DNA from: Farysia itapuensis
Taxonomy: Eukaryota; Basidiomycota; Ustilaginomycetes; Ustilaginales; Ustilaginaceae
Reading direction: 5' to 3'
Assembly (NCBI GenBank): GCA_023212645.1
Contig: JALBYC010000012.1
Location: 1-64,000, forward strand
Length of the DNA: 64,000 nt
Position 1 is the first letter of the stretch. Every line of letters begins with the position of its first letter. Positions 8,992 through 20,504 of the stretch are shown piece after piece. The notes beneath the pieces were generated by a model, which searched no databases, was not told the origin of the DNA, and saw only the letters and a list, made by a program, of their open reading frames with translations. A program made the translations under genes and the position numbers.

Positions 8992-9554
8992 CGCGAACAA
9001 ACGCTATGTAAGACCTAGATGCGCAAACTTTGCCCTCACGTTGTCAGCTTTGCGGTGCAGATGGCGTGAGACGGTGGTGAGGGCACAAGAGGGACGTCAA
9101 GTCTTTGGAAGGGAACGAGGTGGGGTTGCGATGCAAATGAGATGTCGGCGGCAATGAACTCAGCCGCAGCGGGTCGAGACCCGTCGCACACGCGTTGCTG
9201 TTGAGCAGAGCTTGGTCTAGGCAGGAGATGAAGTGCTTCTTTGGTGAGAGCGGCGTAGCTTGTCCGAGGTGTTGCGTGTTGGTTCGGAATGATTTCAGCA
9301 GATTCCAGCAAATCCCAAATGGACAAAATTCGCGTTTTGGACCGAGCGCGTGTGTGCTGCCCTGCCCTGCCCTTGCCCAGCTGCAGACCTTCGCCGATCC
9401 AAGATCGTCATGCAGATAGCACCAATCTCCCTCCTTTACCTGACCTCCCCCGCACGACGAGACACTCGCTCAAAGCTGAGACATGAGTGGTCTTTCCTGG
9501 AACAAGGTTGAGTTGAGAATTTATGTACAAAAAGCATAGCAATGAGATTACCGA
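8992..9554. promoter_or_regulatory. Intergenic: RhoGAP promoter and 5' UTR, 3' end of SEC4
   Basis: Both neighbours are on the minus strand, so this gap carries the 3' flank of the Rab gene and the promoter of the RhoGAP gene. I see no further gene. No clear TATA box or repeated motif stands out. Confidence 0.4.
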
Positions 9555-10181
9555 CTAGCTACAGCACCCCGAGCTTGCTCCAGCCTTGGGCGTCGAACCT
9601 ACGTTGACGTTGCCAGTGGTAGAGGCAGGTGTGGTTTGAGAGATGGCTGCCGTATCTATGAGTCGCGCCTTGACCTCTCGCGCCAGGTTGAAAAAGGCTT
9701 CCTCGACGTTGGCATTGGATTTGGCTGATGTCTCGATGTACGGCACACCGAGTTCTTTGGCAAGCTCTTGGGCTTGTTCGAGAGAAACGACTCGCTTCTC
9801 TTCCCAGTCCGACTTGTTGCCAATGAGAATCTTTGAAACACCTTCACTAGCGTGCTGTTCAATGTTGGAGTGCCATGTTCGCACGTTCTCGAAAGACTTT
9901 TGATCGGTCACGTCAAAGACGAGCAGGATACCCATCGCTCCTCGGTAGTAGGCAGTTGTGATAGTGCGGAATCTTTCTTGTCCCGCTGTATCCCAGATCT
10001 GCAACTTGATGCGCTTCCCGTCCAGCTCAATGGTGCGGATCTTGAAGTCAATGCCAATAGTCGTGATGAAAGATGGCGTCCATGCATCGTCGCAGAATCG
10101 CAGCAAGAGACACGACTTGCCGACTCCAGAGTCACCAATCAAGAGCAACTTGATGAGAAAGTCATAGTGTGGGTTCGGCAT
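9555..10181 (-). CDS. SEC4: Rab GTPase of the Sec4/Rab8/Ypt2 class
   Basis: The protein is 208 residues. It starts at [11 protein letters not shown] (ATG 10181); a frame extension upstream only has GTG. It has the P-loop GDSGVGKS (16-23), the effector region [26 protein letters not shown], the guanine-binding NKSD and ETSAKS. The C-terminus ends GCCS, with adjacent cysteines for geranylgeranylation. The switch regions are nearly identical to the Sec4/Ypt2/Rab8 subfamily, which docks secretory vesicles at the plasma membrane via the exocyst. No intron is needed. It is divergently arranged with UTP6 and directly upstream of the RhoGAP gene, another polarity factor, although that adjacency may be accidental. 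Sec4 versus another exocytic Rab is the only real uncertainty. Confidence 0.95.
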   Translation of the reverse strand: MPNPHYDFLIKLLLIGDSGVGKSCLLLRFCDDAWTPSFITTIGIDFKIRTIELDGKRIKLQIWDTAGQERFRTITTAYYRGAMGILLVFDVTDQKSFENVRTWHSNIEQHASEGVSKILIGNKSDWEEKRVVSLEQAQELAKELGVPYIETSAKSNANVEEAFFNLAREVKARLIDTAAISQTTPASTTGNVNVGSTPKAGASSGCCS

Positions 10182-10526
10182 TGTGCCGCTGAAAATGTCC
10201 ACAGTGCACGCGGTGGATGTCGTGGCAATGAGAGGAACTGCCTGGAGGAGTGCGGCAAAGTGGCGAGAGATGGTAAAGGTTCAGCAAGACAGTCCAAAAT
10301 GTCGATGACAACGGGGCCAGGCGGCCCGAATTGGGTGCCTTCACCTGACCTGTTTACAGCGCTCCAATCAGCCGTGCGAGAAAGTCTGTTTGGGTCTAAC
10401 AAAGCCCTCCACGCCAAATTCGGAATTTGGAAGTTGTGGTTCCCGACCTATTTTTTTGGTAAAAAATGTGTTGAACAGAGAGCCTCGAAGTTTCAACCTT
10501 CTTCTCACGTCTCGAGTCCTCTGCTG
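10182..10526. promoter_or_regulatory. Divergent promoter region SEC4 / UTP6
   Basis: This 345-bp gap separates the two start codons. The + strand frame stays open through it and into the antisense of SEC4, but the residues there show no Utp6 similarity. An AT-rich stretch (CTATTTTTTTGGTAAAAAATG) lies at about 10447-10467, about 70 bp before the UTP6 ATG. Confidence 0.45.
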
Positions 10527-12365
10527 ATGGAGCGCGTACAGTACCAGCTCGAAAGGTCCATACCTCAGCTTCGGCTGCTGGAGGAGAACGGAGTTTTCTC
10601 CAAAGAGGAACTGCGCTCCATTGTTTCACAGCGCCAAACTTTTGAGAGCCGTTTGCTTCGTCGAGGTCCCGACATTGCCGACTATCTGCGCTACATCGAG
10701 TTCGAGCAGAACTTGGACAAGCTCATCAACACCAAAGCAAAGCGTCTCGGACTACCTAGAAAGCTTCATCACGCCAACTCTGCCACACACACCGGCCACA
10801 TCATCTCCATCTTTGAGCGGCTTGTTCAAAAGTTCAAGCATGAAACTCAGGCGTGGCATGTCTACATCGCCTATGCCCACAGCAAAAAGATGCGCGTAGT
10901 GAGCGGCAGAGTCACCGCTCGCGCTCTTGCCATTCATGCCAACAATGTCGATCTCTGGATCATGGCTGCCTCGTACGAACTCAACAACAATTCTTCGACT
11001 ACCGCCGCTCGCTCCTTGTTGCAGCGCGCGCTCCGTCTCAACGAGCTTCCCTGGAAAAGTGCCCAAATCAGTACCTCTTCGGAAGAGTCCGGACAGACTT
11101 CTTCCGGTCCGGCGCGCCTGAGGCTGTCAAAGCGAGAAAAGGACTTACTACGCCTTTGGGTCGAATACATTCGAATGGAGCTCGTCTTTATCGAAAGACT
11201 AAGAAGACGATGGCTCATCCTCGGTCTCCATTGGGACTCAGATCAGGAGCAGACCGAAGCGATAACATCCAATGGTAGTTCTGAGGCTATACGTGCAGCA
11301 AACGAGCTCGAGTCGGATGCGCATCAACACGACGAACAAGACGGCACAGAGCAGAATCTGCTCAGTCAAGTTCCCGAAGCGGAGCAAGATGCACAGCAAG
11401 GCCCATCGAGTCCCACTACACTTGCCGCACGACCCGCGAATACTATACCACCGGCACAATTGTCCATTCTTCGCGGCGATATTCCGCTGTTTCTCGTCTC
11501 GAATGCCTTGCAGACACTGGCGCCAGCATTACATTTCGCCTTTCTCGTCTCGCTCACCAAAATGTTCCGCAACTTCCCATTCACCGAGCCTACAGATCTT
11601 GGCGCAAAGCGGAGCGGCGAAGCTCTCAGAACGCGCCTTTTGCAGAGTGTCTATGCAGCCCTTCGCGACCAACAACGCTGGACGTGGGACTGCTTTGGCC
11701 CAGTGGCAGTGTTTGTGTCGACGCAAGCCTTTTTCGATTCTGTCAACGTGCAGCTCGAGAGCGAGTCTAAAGCAGCGCAGATTGCAAACCAGGAGGAATT
11801 GGACTCGCACAAACGCCTTCTCCAGTTCAGTCAACTCGCTGTAGACAGTCTAGCATCCGACGACCTGCTCGAATTGACTGCACAGATCGAGTCTGAAGCA
11901 GAGCAACAACCTGCATCAGCTCAAACTCTTCACAAAACTGTTCTGCGAGCACTCGAGATCAAGCTGATGCGAGTTGATGACCAGGCATCTTCTCCGCTTG
12001 CTAGCAAATTGGCCAAATTTGGAACTCTGCCCAGGACCGTTCGTGATACAGTCGATTATCTGCGATCGCTCTGCAGCCAAGCACCCGCGCAAAGTTCGAC
12101 GAGCAAAGCAAACCCCAAATCAGAGCTGTACAATGCTACACTACTGCTTGTCGAAATGTTGGCGACCCCCTCCAGGTCGAGCATCGACGAGTCCAACCTA
12201 CTCTCGTACTTGGGGCTTGTCAAGTCAAAGCTGCTCAAAGAGGCTCGCGGGGCTGAGCACGGTGCGGAACGCGACAGTAAGCGAGTGAAAGCCTCACGCA
12301 AAGCCATTGACGCCTCCCTGCAGGACACACCGCGCACCAAGAAGTTTGCCCAACATCATCACTAG
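10527..12365 (+). CDS. UTP6: U3 snoRNA-associated protein Utp6 (SSU processome, HAT repeats)
   Basis: The chosen start, MERVQYQLERSIPQL, matches the family N-terminus and gives 612 residues. The first 90 residues hold the conserved Utp6 block (KEELRSIV, FESRLLRRG, DYLRYIEFE, KRLGLPRK). HAT (half-a-TPR) repeats with W..Y/A patterns follow at about 90-250, for example TQAWHVYIAYA and VDLWIMAASYE. Utp6 is part of the UtpB module that folds the U3 snoRNP on pre-18S rRNA in the nucleolus. Residues from about 240 to 320 form an acidic, Gln-rich insert without repeat character. The C-terminal part is weakly conserved, as is usual. It converges with ATP11 with only 70 bp between the stops. The frame is intact and no intron is apparent. 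Confidence 0.92.
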   Translation: MERVQYQLERSIPQLRLLEENGVFSKEELRSIVSQRQTFESRLLRRGPDIADYLRYIEFEQNLDKLINTKAKRLGLPRKLHHANSATHTGHIISIFERLVQKFKHETQAWHVYIAYAHSKKMRVVSGRVTARALAIHANNVDLWIMAASYELNNNSSTTAARSLLQRALRLNELPWKSAQISTSSEESGQTSSGPARLRLSKREKDLLRLWVEYIRMELVFIERLRRRWLILGLHWDSDQEQTEAITSNGSSEAIRAANELESDAHQHDEQDGTEQNLLSQVPEAEQDAQQGPSSPTTLAARPANTIPPAQLSILRGDIPLFLVSNALQTLAPALHFAFLVSLTKMFRNFPFTEPTDLGAKRSGEALRTRLLQSVYAALRDQQRWTWDCFGPVAVFVSTQAFFDSVNVQLESESKAAQIANQEELDSHKRLLQFSQLAVDSLASDDLLELTAQIESEAEQQPASAQTLHKTVLRALEIKLMRVDDQASSPLASKLAKFGTLPRTVRDTVDYLRSLCSQAPAQSSTSKANPKSELYNATLLLVEMLATPSRSSIDESNLLSYLGLVKSKLLKEARGAEHGAERDSKRVKASRKAIDASLQDTPRTKKFAQHHH

Positions 12366-12435
12366 GTTGCACCAATATGACGCAGCGCCATTGCAAGAAT
12401 ATACTCAATTGTCCGCTTCTATTGCAATGAAGTGA

Positions 12436-13572
12436 CTATAGCTTAAATTGGAAGGCGGTGTCGACCAGTTTCTCAACATCAAATTGCTCCGGCTTTCTGT
12501 GGAATGTTTCGAGGAGATTGGCGCAAGCTTTGCCATCGTCGTTTTCGGTAGGCAGATAAAAGCGTTGAAGGGTGAGACTGAGCAGCTGTGCTTCCTTCTG
12601 GTCAATGCGGCCGCCTTTGCCGGTCTGCTCGTTGAGATTGGTAATCTCCCCACGCATAAGCACAATGCCGTGCGACTCGGCGAGGTCTGTGTAATGTGTG
12701 AGGATCAGGATCGGCTGACTAAAGTCCTGCTTGAGTTTGTACTCGGCCAGTGGCGTGAACATGGTCGTCGACGGCGGCAAAGCGCTGCGAGTCGATTCCG
12801 GCAGGATCGCCCATTCCAAAAAGTTCATCTCAAACGCCTCCTTTGCTTGGCCAGTAAGCTCAACCGCCTCGTCGATGACTTTCCGGGGGAGAGGGAGAAC
12901 GAATTGCGGGTACTGCTTGGCTTTGACAACCATCTGAGCATATCGCTCCTTGGGAACCACACCGGACAATTTGTTCTTCATGATGTGGTATGCCGTCCAG
13001 AGCTTGGTCACTGTCTCTGCGTCTTGGTCGTGGATCTTTTCGACGTTGAGAATCTTGGACAGTGGTTTGATCGGGCTTTCCTGCGCTCCAGCTGGAGTCG
13101 ACTGAAGCTGGCCCGTTGCCAACTTTCGAGCTGCCTCGGCCTTTGACCGTTCTTGAATGGTTTCCAGCACTCTTTGGTCCTCTTTCTCTACGCTAGACTG
13201 AGCTGAAACGGGCCGTGAAGGCGCTTTTGCATCCGAGCTTGGCGGTGGCTGTGTGAGGAATGCCGGTTTCTTGAGGGCTTGTTGCTTGAGCTCTTCGACG
13301 GAAAGTCCCTCTTGTGCAGCCTTCATCCTGACTTTGGCCTCGTACTCTTTGAGCTTGCGTTCTCTTTTCAGGCGCAAGATGGCGCGGTGGTCCTGTGTCT
13401 CTCCAACGTCAAGTGTCGATGCACCACCCGCACGGTGTCGAGCATCATTTCCAACCAGCTGCGAAAGGGCAAAAGGAGTAGGAGCAGTGACTTTGGCCCA
13501 CGCCGTCGCTGAATGCTGCAAACCTCGCTTCAGCATCGGCACGCCCGTCACCCTGGACAACGTCGGAATCAT
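12436..13572 (-). CDS. ATP11: Mitochondrial F1-ATPase assembly factor Atp11
   Basis: The protein is 378 residues, starting at ATG 13572. The first about 35 residues are Arg/Ser/Ala-rich without acidic residues, as in a mitochondrial presequence. A Lys/Glu-rich helix (about 70-115) and a low-complexity linker follow. The Atp11 domain begins near residue 170 with KILNVEKIHDQDAETVTKLW and continues through YPQFVLPLPR, FLEWAILP and the beta-strand motif QPILILTHYTDLAESHGIVLMRGE. Atp11 binds free F1 beta subunit in the matrix and prevents its aggregation before F1 assembly. The length is slightly above yeast Atp11. The gene lies downstream of and on the same strand as RPB1. Confidence 0.93.
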   Translation of the reverse strand: MIPTLSRVTGVPMLKRGLQHSATAWAKVTAPTPFALSQLVGNDARHRAGGASTLDVGETQDHRAILRLKRERKLKEYEAKVRMKAAQEGLSVEELKQQALKKPAFLTQPPPSSDAKAPSRPVSAQSSVEKEDQRVLETIQERSKAEAARKLATGQLQSTPAGAQESPIKPLSKILNVEKIHDQDAETVTKLWTAYHIMKNKLSGVVPKERYAQMVVKAKQYPQFVLPLPRKVIDEAVELTGQAKEAFEMNFLEWAILPESTRSALPPSTTMFTPLAEYKLKQDFSQPILILTHYTDLAESHGIVLMRGEITNLNEQTGKGGRIDQKEAQLLSLTLQRFYLPTENDDGKACANLLETFHRKPEQFDVEKLVDTAFQFKL

Positions 13573-14168
13573 CTCGTCTCGCTTGCGCTACTCTGCACCC
13601 ACTTGTGACACCTTGTTGGTACGACAGAAGGCAATCCCTTCCCAATTGATTCGCGCATTTTTCATCCATTTTCACGGCCTCCTTTTCTAATCCATCCTGT
13701 CGGCAACTAAAGAAGGCCCTGTCGGAAAACCCCTCTCACACACCCACAAGTCTCAGCGCACACATCGTACAACAAAAGCCGGGGAGAAAGAAGAAGCCGT
13801 CGATTTCAAAAAAGAGAGAGTGCACTTTGGAGGACTGTCGCTCTATGCGCAGTCATTGGACCACGTTGTGTGCGTTAATTTTACAAGACATGAGCCGGAA
13901 AAGAGCTCCTTTGTTTTTAGTAATGAGAGAGAGGGGGGAGAATAAGCGGCCCCCATAAGGCTGACGATGGAAGTATATTGATTGAATGCTGCGTTGTGTT
14001 TTTGTGTGTGCTTGGTAAAAGGCCGAGACAAGGCGCTTTGTTTTTTTTGGGGGTTGGGTGATTCCCCGCTCAGAGAGGCGGGAAAGTATGCAGAAAAAGG
14101 ACGTAAGAGAGAATGGGATAAGAAACACGGAACGCCACAGAGACGTTCGTCTATAAGTAACGCGCCGA
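13573..14168. other. Intergenic: RPB1 3' flank and ATP11 promoter
   Basis: The gap holds homopolymer tracts on the + strand, a T8 run followed by G5 at about 14041-14054 and a purine-rich block at 13921-13940. I see no gene. The long minus-strand frame that runs through it continues antiphase into the RPB1 CTD and is a by-product of that repeat. Confidence 0.45.
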
Positions 14169-17100
14169 TCAACGCTGCCAGGCAGGTTTGTTCGACATGC
14201 GACTGCGTCGAGGGGAGGCAGCTCCCGACGGGCTTGCTGCACCCATCGCAGGACTCGTGGGCGAATACTGAGGCGAAGTGGGCGAGTACTGCGGCGACGC
14301 GGGCGAATACTGCGGCGACGTCGGCGAAAAGGCCGGCGAAGCTGGCGAATACTGTGGCGAAGTGGGAGAGTACGCAGGCGAAGCAGGGCTGAAGTGCTTG
14401 CCACGAGCTCCCGCCATTGCCGGCGACGTGGGCGAGTAGACCGGCGAAGTCGGCGTGTAGGCAGGACTTGCCGGACTGTAGTTGGGACTGGTTGGCGAAA
14501 ACTTGGGCGAAGCTGGAGAGTACTGTGGGCTCGTCGCTGCGCCGTAGCGTCCAGCAGGGCTTGTAGGACTCATACGAGGACTCGTCGGCGAATAGCCGGC
14601 AGGACTCGAGGGCGAGTAGTTCGGCGATGCTGGGCTGTAGCTCGGCGACGTTGGCGAATAAGATGGGCTCGTAGCACCACCAAAGATTCTCGGCGACGTG
14701 GGACTGTAAGCCGGAGAAGTGGCTCCCATGCCGTTGGTGCCGGTCCAAGGGCTCATCGCACCAAGTGCACCCGCAGGACTGGTCGCGTAACCCGGAGATG
14801 TGGGCATGTAGCCGGGCGATACAGGCGAGAAGCCATAGCCAGCGGGACTCTGCGCTCCCAGAGGCGTTCGCATGGGACTCTGCCCGGCGCTGAGGTAGTC
14901 GCTGTAGCCCCCTTCTTCGCCTCCTGTCTGTGCCAAGGGACTGAACATGGCTTGCTCGTGCACACGGAAAGCATCGTCCGATGCAGGCGAGCTAGAGTCG
15001 TACGGGGTCATGGCGCCGGGCGTCTTTCCACCAGCAAATTCTCCGCCTCTCGACGACAGCATCGTGTCATAAGGCAAGGCGTGATTGACAATCGTGTCTT
15101 TCAGCATCTCTAGGTCTAAGTTGAGGTCAAATGCGCCCGTGCCCATGGGCGCCATCTGACCAAGGAGAACGTTCTGAGCAACGCCGCGGCAGTCGTCGAC
15201 GTCTCCCATCGCCGCTGCCTCCATGAGCAGCTCTACTGTCTCTTCAAACGTACATCGCATCAGCGCACCTTGGTTGGTGCGGTTGATGCCATGTCGAGTA
15301 ATTGCCATGAGAGCACCCTGGCTCGTCATGATATCGCAAAGCATTGCCAAATGTCGGTAGTTGACATAAGAGCCATCAAACTCGATGACAGCTCGCGTCT
15401 CCTTGAGCAGGGAGTTCCTAGCAGCTTCAATGCCAAAGACACGGAATACCTCGACCGGGCTATTACAGCTCGTTCGCACAGAGTCGACGCCCTCGACAGC
15501 CAGCACCTCGGACAGGTTGCTGCCGTCAGTCTCGAGTACCCACTCGGACAATGTTCTCCAATCTCCGGTAACGGGGTCAACTTTTCGGGTCTTGTTGTCC
15601 TGCTGGACAATGTAGACCTTCTTGATGCCCTTGATACCCTTGAGGTCGATCTCGGCCAACATCTGAGATGCGAGATTCTTGAGGAAGATCTCCTCTTCGC
15701 CCTGTGCTTCTTTCTCGGGATCGTTGTCAACAACACGGATTCGCAACACCAGCTTTTCAGCGTTGTCTTCGGAATGCATCACAAAGATGTCTTGTCCAAA
15801 CATTGCGCTGATTTTAGAGGCCACTTCTGCCATCGTTAAGTTCTTGTCGAGCATCTGGGCACGATCCAGCTCCAAACGCAGCAGCCAAGGAGATTGTCGC
15901 TCGAGACTCGCTTCCACTTCTTCATCAGGAATGGCAAAGAAAGCTTCGACAAAGTCCTTGTCCTCTTCAATGACTGTTGCAGACGGATCCGGGTCGTAGT
16001 GCACCTCGACAGCTGCAGTGACAGTTTGCAGCGTGGTATGAGCCAAGGCAGTCTGGATGATCTTGGCCGACTCTTGAGACTGGCTGTACTGTTCAGAGAG
16101 GTAGACAGTGACAGAGGGAGTCTTGATGTTTTCGGCGCAATTAATGATCTCCTTCAGACGCGGTACGCCGAGTGTGACGTTTTTACTTGACACACCAGCG
16201 TAATGGAATGTGTTGAGTGTCATTTGTGTCGCCGGCTCTCCAATACTTTGCGCAGCCAGTGTGCCGCACATTTCTCCCGGATTTGCGACGGAGCGAGCAA
16301 ATTGCCCTTCGATTTCGCCTAGAATCCACTCCCAGGCTTCCTTGTTGATGTGGTGCTGCTCGATCACCATCTTGGCGCACAAGTAGGACCGTAGGTGAAT
16401 CTTGAACAAAAGTGTGGCATTGAGCTGCGCCTCTCGACTGATAGAGTCTTCACCGCGGATAACGATGAGTCGATCGAGGACGCGACGCAGGCCGAGGACA
16501 ATGTCGAGCGGGGACAAATCGCTTGGCTTTCGGGGATCAATGTGGAAGGTTTGTTGAGCGTTCAAAACCAGTCGCGCTACGTTCATGGGAAGACGAACTT
16601 GGACTTGATCGGAGCTGAAAATCTCGTTGCGCAATAGCCATCTATCCTCTTCCAGCTGCGCAAATTCTTCGTCCAACAGATCTTGCAGTTCCTGCGACCA
16701 GTCACCAAGTCCGGGTCGGAGACTGCCTTTCTTGAAGCCGCCGTCGTGCAAGTCAACACGGAACATGTGACGGAAATCAGCGTCATTGAGTTTCAGTGTC
16801 AGCAAAGTCTGCGTCTCGACCTGAGCTCCGTCAATGCCGTCTTCACCATAGGCGAACTGGATGATGCTGTTGGTCGAATTTCGAACCGTGCCATCGTAAT
16901 GAACCATGACATCTTCCAATGCTTTGACAAGTCTCCGCTGAATGTATCCGGTTTCGGCAGTCTTGACAGCAGTGTCAATCAGACCTTCTCGACCGGCCAT
17001 GGCGTGGAAGAAGAACTCTTGCGCAGTCAGACCTCGCAGATACGAGTTTTCAACGAATCCACGACTTTCAGGCGTAAAGTCGTCCTTTGTAAAGTGTGGC

Positions 17101-19686
17101 AACGAACGGTGACGGAAGCCGAATGGAATACGTTTGCCTTCGACGGACTGTTGACCGACACAAGCTGACATCTGAGAAATGTTGATGAACGAACCTTTGG
17201 AACCGGCGACGACCATCTGCTTGACATTGTTAAAGTCCGGCAAACTTGTTTCGGCGTGATTTCCGACGTCGTCACGAGCCTGATTGAGGACTCGGTTGAC
17301 ATTTGCCTCGAACGATTCTCGCAATGTCATACCGGCTTCGACTTTGAGCCAGTCGTGACGGGCATATTTGATGTAGTCCATGACAGCTGCTTTGGCCGCG
17401 GCAATGGTCTGGTTGATATTCTCCGTTGTCGCCTTGTCCGCCACGGTGTCTCCAATACCGATCGAAAAGCCATTGTGAAGGAGCCAGAAATTGACTACTC
17501 GTTGCACTCCAGAGAAAAAGCGCTTGCACACGACAGGCCCTTTTTCACGGAAGATGATGTGAATGAGACCACCAGCAGATGCTCCGACTACCTTTTTGTT
17601 GATGACACCGTACATGATCTCGCCGTTTTCAATATAGACACCGTCGTCCTTGAGAAAGTTGTTCTTCAATCCCTTGTCTTTGTCCAAGAAGACATTGATA
17701 CCTTTAGGGATGCACATGGAGAGGATCTGCTTGCCAGACCAGTAAGGCTTTGGCTTGAGAATGCATGGCATAGGCACAACTCCGTCCCACTCGGACACCC
17801 AGAGCAAGATTTGCTGTACCTGCTGAAAATCGAGCAAGCAATCACGCAGAGAGAACTTTCGAATGCCGCACAGCGTGTCTTGCACAATGCCCATGACAGG
17901 CTTGTTCGCCTGAGGCGAGACGATTTGACGAGGTACCCATGCGATCTGAGAAAGCTCGGCTCTGGTCTCTTCGCTCTGCGGCACGTGCAAGTTCATCTCG
18001 TCTCCGTCGAAGTCGGCATTGTAGGGTGGCGTAACACTGAGATTGAGACGGAAGGTCGAGTAGTCCATCAACTTGATACGATGCGACATCATGGACATCT
18101 TGTGCAACGACGGTTGACGGTTGAAAAGAATGTAATCGCCGTCCTTGAGATGTCGCTCGACAATCCAGCCAGGCTGCAATGCCATGTCACTGCGTCGATT
18201 ATACTTCAGGTCAATGCGCTCGCCGGTATCGCGAATAACATACTTGGCACCAGGATAGTCATTCGGTCCATTTCGCACGAGCTCGGAGAGCCACGCTCTG
18301 TTGTATGGCGTCACGCGCTCAGGATAGGTCAGGTTTCGGGCAATCGACTTGGGTACACCAACCTCGTCGAGCTCCAGGAGAGGGTCACCCGTAATGACGG
18401 TTCGGGCAGAAAAGTTGACACGCTTTCCCATGAGATTACCTCGCAGACGGCCTTCTTTGCCCTTTAGTCGCGCTCGGATAGATTTGATAGGTCGTCCGCT
18501 GGACTGCATTGCCTGAGGCTGACCGGCAATATCATTGTCCATAAAGGTGGCGCAGTGAAATTGCAAAAGCTGCTCAAAGTCGGCCAGAATGTGGGCGGGC
18601 GTACCCTCCTGCTCCATCTTTTTGAGAGTCGCATTAGCACGAATGACATCGGCCAGCTTGTAGGTCAAATCGTCCTCACCTCCGTCCATGACGGCGGGGC
18701 GAACAGGGGGAGGTGGGACGGGGAGCACGGTAATGATCATCCAGTCGGGTCTCGCATTTTCTTCTGACAAGCCAAGAACAGAAATGTCCTCGCTGGTCAT
18801 CTTTTTGAGTACAGTATGAGCTTCGGACGCAGGCAGTGGACGTTTCTCGGCCTGGGCAACGGCGGATTCTTCGCCATCTTCGTCGTCGCCCTTGCCCTTC
18901 TTCCACTGAGTGAAGAGCTTGAGGCCTTCACGTCGAATATTAGGTTGCACGCGCCCGCAACCTCCGTGGCCGGGCTTTTGCTGCTCCTCGAATCCCATCT
19001 CATCTTCTTCCTTGGGGTCATCTGCCTCGCAGACCATCTTTTTGGAGCAGTACTCCCATACGCGTTGAAATCTGCGCTTGCGACTGCCGCGTGTGGTTTT
19101 GACGATCTGGTCAAAGACAGGATCGGTGAGCTACAGGAAAGAGTGTCAGTTTCTAGTCGTCAGTGTCTGATGATCAAGTGCAACTTACAGTGTCGGCTTT
19201 CAGCTTGCCGCAATGAAAACAGACACACTCCAAGATCTTTTTGACCTTGCCAAGGTAACCAATGTGGAACACCGGCTTGGCCAGGTCGATGTGGCCAAAA
19301 TGGCCAGGACATTCCTGGTGACCTTCACCGCAAGTCTGACACTTGTAGTTACGGTCGAGTGTTCCGAGACGCGGATCGGACAAGCCTCCGATCCGTGGCT
19401 TTCCTGCTTCATCCTTCACTTCTGGTACCTCGATCTTGCATACTGAGATAGCTCGCTATGGTCGTTTGAAGGTTGAGTTTGAGAAACATGCAGAGACAAC
19501 ACAAAGACACGAGAAGAAAGATGAGTCTGTAGCGTTAGCATCCGTGAAACGAAACGCTGACAGAGAGGGAATGCATTGCTGGATACCTACGATCTCTTCT
19601 GGACTCAAAATACCGAACTGCACCTCTCGCACAGGGCGAATGGGGGCCGAGGAATGCGCAAAAGATTGACCTGCTTGAGCACTCAT
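14169..19686 (-). CDS. RPB1: RNA polymerase II largest subunit Rpb1, three exons
   Basis: Exon 1 is 19686-19591 (32 codons, ending in SPEEI). Exon 2 is 19455-19189 (89 codons, [12 protein letters not shown]… through the zinc motif [16 protein letters not shown] and CVCFHCG). Exon 3 is 19130-14169. The introns are 135 and 58 nt, both phase 0, and the joined sequence reads collinearly with yeast Rpb1 across both junctions. The product is 1774 residues. The catalytic metal site [10 protein letters not shown] is present, as are the bridge-helix/trigger-loop region ([20 protein letters not shown]) and the C-terminal domain (CTD). The CTD has about 20 heptads that are degenerate at position 7 and alternate between YSPTSP and YSPASP. 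It transcribes protein-coding genes in the nucleus. The ending [13 protein letters not shown] is basic. The gene is divergent from VPS27. Confidence 0.97.
14200..14860. repeat. 21-bp repeats encoding the Rpb1 CTD heptads
   Basis: Tandem 21-bp units (minus-strand pattern TACTCGCCCACTTCGCC and variants) encode about 18 well-formed heptads plus a few diverged ones nearer the polymerase core. Because the units avoid stops on both strands, they create a long spurious antisense frame at 14394-15113. Confidence 0.9.
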
Positions 19687-20504
19687 CTCTGCTTCATCAC
19701 CCGTTGGAGGTGGTGAAAGAAAGGGTTTGAGCCAGGAAGGGAGGGTGGAGAACGTCGAGAAGAATGGCGACGAGCCACCGACGGATAATGAGCGCAGCGG
19801 CGAAGTGCAAACGACCCAAAACAAATTGGTTCCATCAACAAACTGCGCAAATTTGTATTCCAGAACGCGCTCGAATAAGACAGCTCTGCTGCCTGGCCAT
19901 TTGCAAGCGCGCCATGGAATTACAAGTTCAAGTGTGGTAATTTCAATTGTTGGTAATCTAGTCGAGGGCGCGCCCTTCTTGATGTTTTGTGATCGGCATC
20001 GCTTCTTTCCTTTCTGCAACACCATTCCGAAGCTCATCACCTCAACTTTTGCGTATCGAGCTTGCGAGTGCGCTGATGATCAGTCTGTACACAATCATGG
20101 CTTGCGCTCTTCTGACAAGTGTCCTCTAAAAAATTGACATCAAACACCTTTTGTTCCGCATCACGTCGAAACGACTCGGCTGTAAGCAGACGAGTCTTCC
20201 TGTCAAAACTTGGTGGTTCAGGCCTCAGACTGTCTCTATCTGTCGCTGTAATGCTGCTCGCAAGCGGCCTTGATGCTTCAGTAAGGATAAGCCTGTGTCG
20301 TTGCGATGTCGTACGATGTCGTATGCCAACGTTGTAATGTCAGATTTCGTGTTTTCGAGTTGAGAGCTCTAGAGCTTAAGAGCTTGAGGCGAGCTAGGCG
20401 AGAAGCGCGAGGCTGGTGAGAGTTGAGAAAGGCATCCGTCTAATCTCCACATTCTGCTGAGCCACCACCATTCCGCCGTCACTGCGCATTGACTCTGGCT
20501 AACA
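19687..20504. promoter_or_regulatory. Divergent promoter region RPB1 / VPS27
   Basis: This 818-bp gap serves two divergent genes. It includes a tandem 10-bp repeat CGATGTCGTA x2 at about 20304-20323 and a run of GAGCTC/AGAGCTT-like sequence at about 20360-20385, just upstream of the VPS27 leader. I see no additional coding sequence; the open frame on the minus strand from 20040 overlaps RPB1 exon 1 and is not conserved beyond it. Confidence 0.45.

Noticed and set aside
8992..9000. TTG start extending the RhoGAP protein by three residues
   Set aside because: Eukaryotic genes normally start at ATG, and an ATG lies directly after at 8991.
9852..10526. 225-codon N-terminal extension of UTP6
   Set aside because: It overlaps the SEC4 gene antisense, lacks Utp6 similarity, and a family-like start exists at 10527.
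13843..14748. 301-codon minus-strand frame with FA-x-V-F-A repeats
   Set aside because: A different frame of the Rpb1 CTD repeat DNA; the periodicity comes from the 21-bp units.
17256..18467. 403-codon + strand open frame
   Set aside because: In-register antisense of RPB1, with no independent motif.
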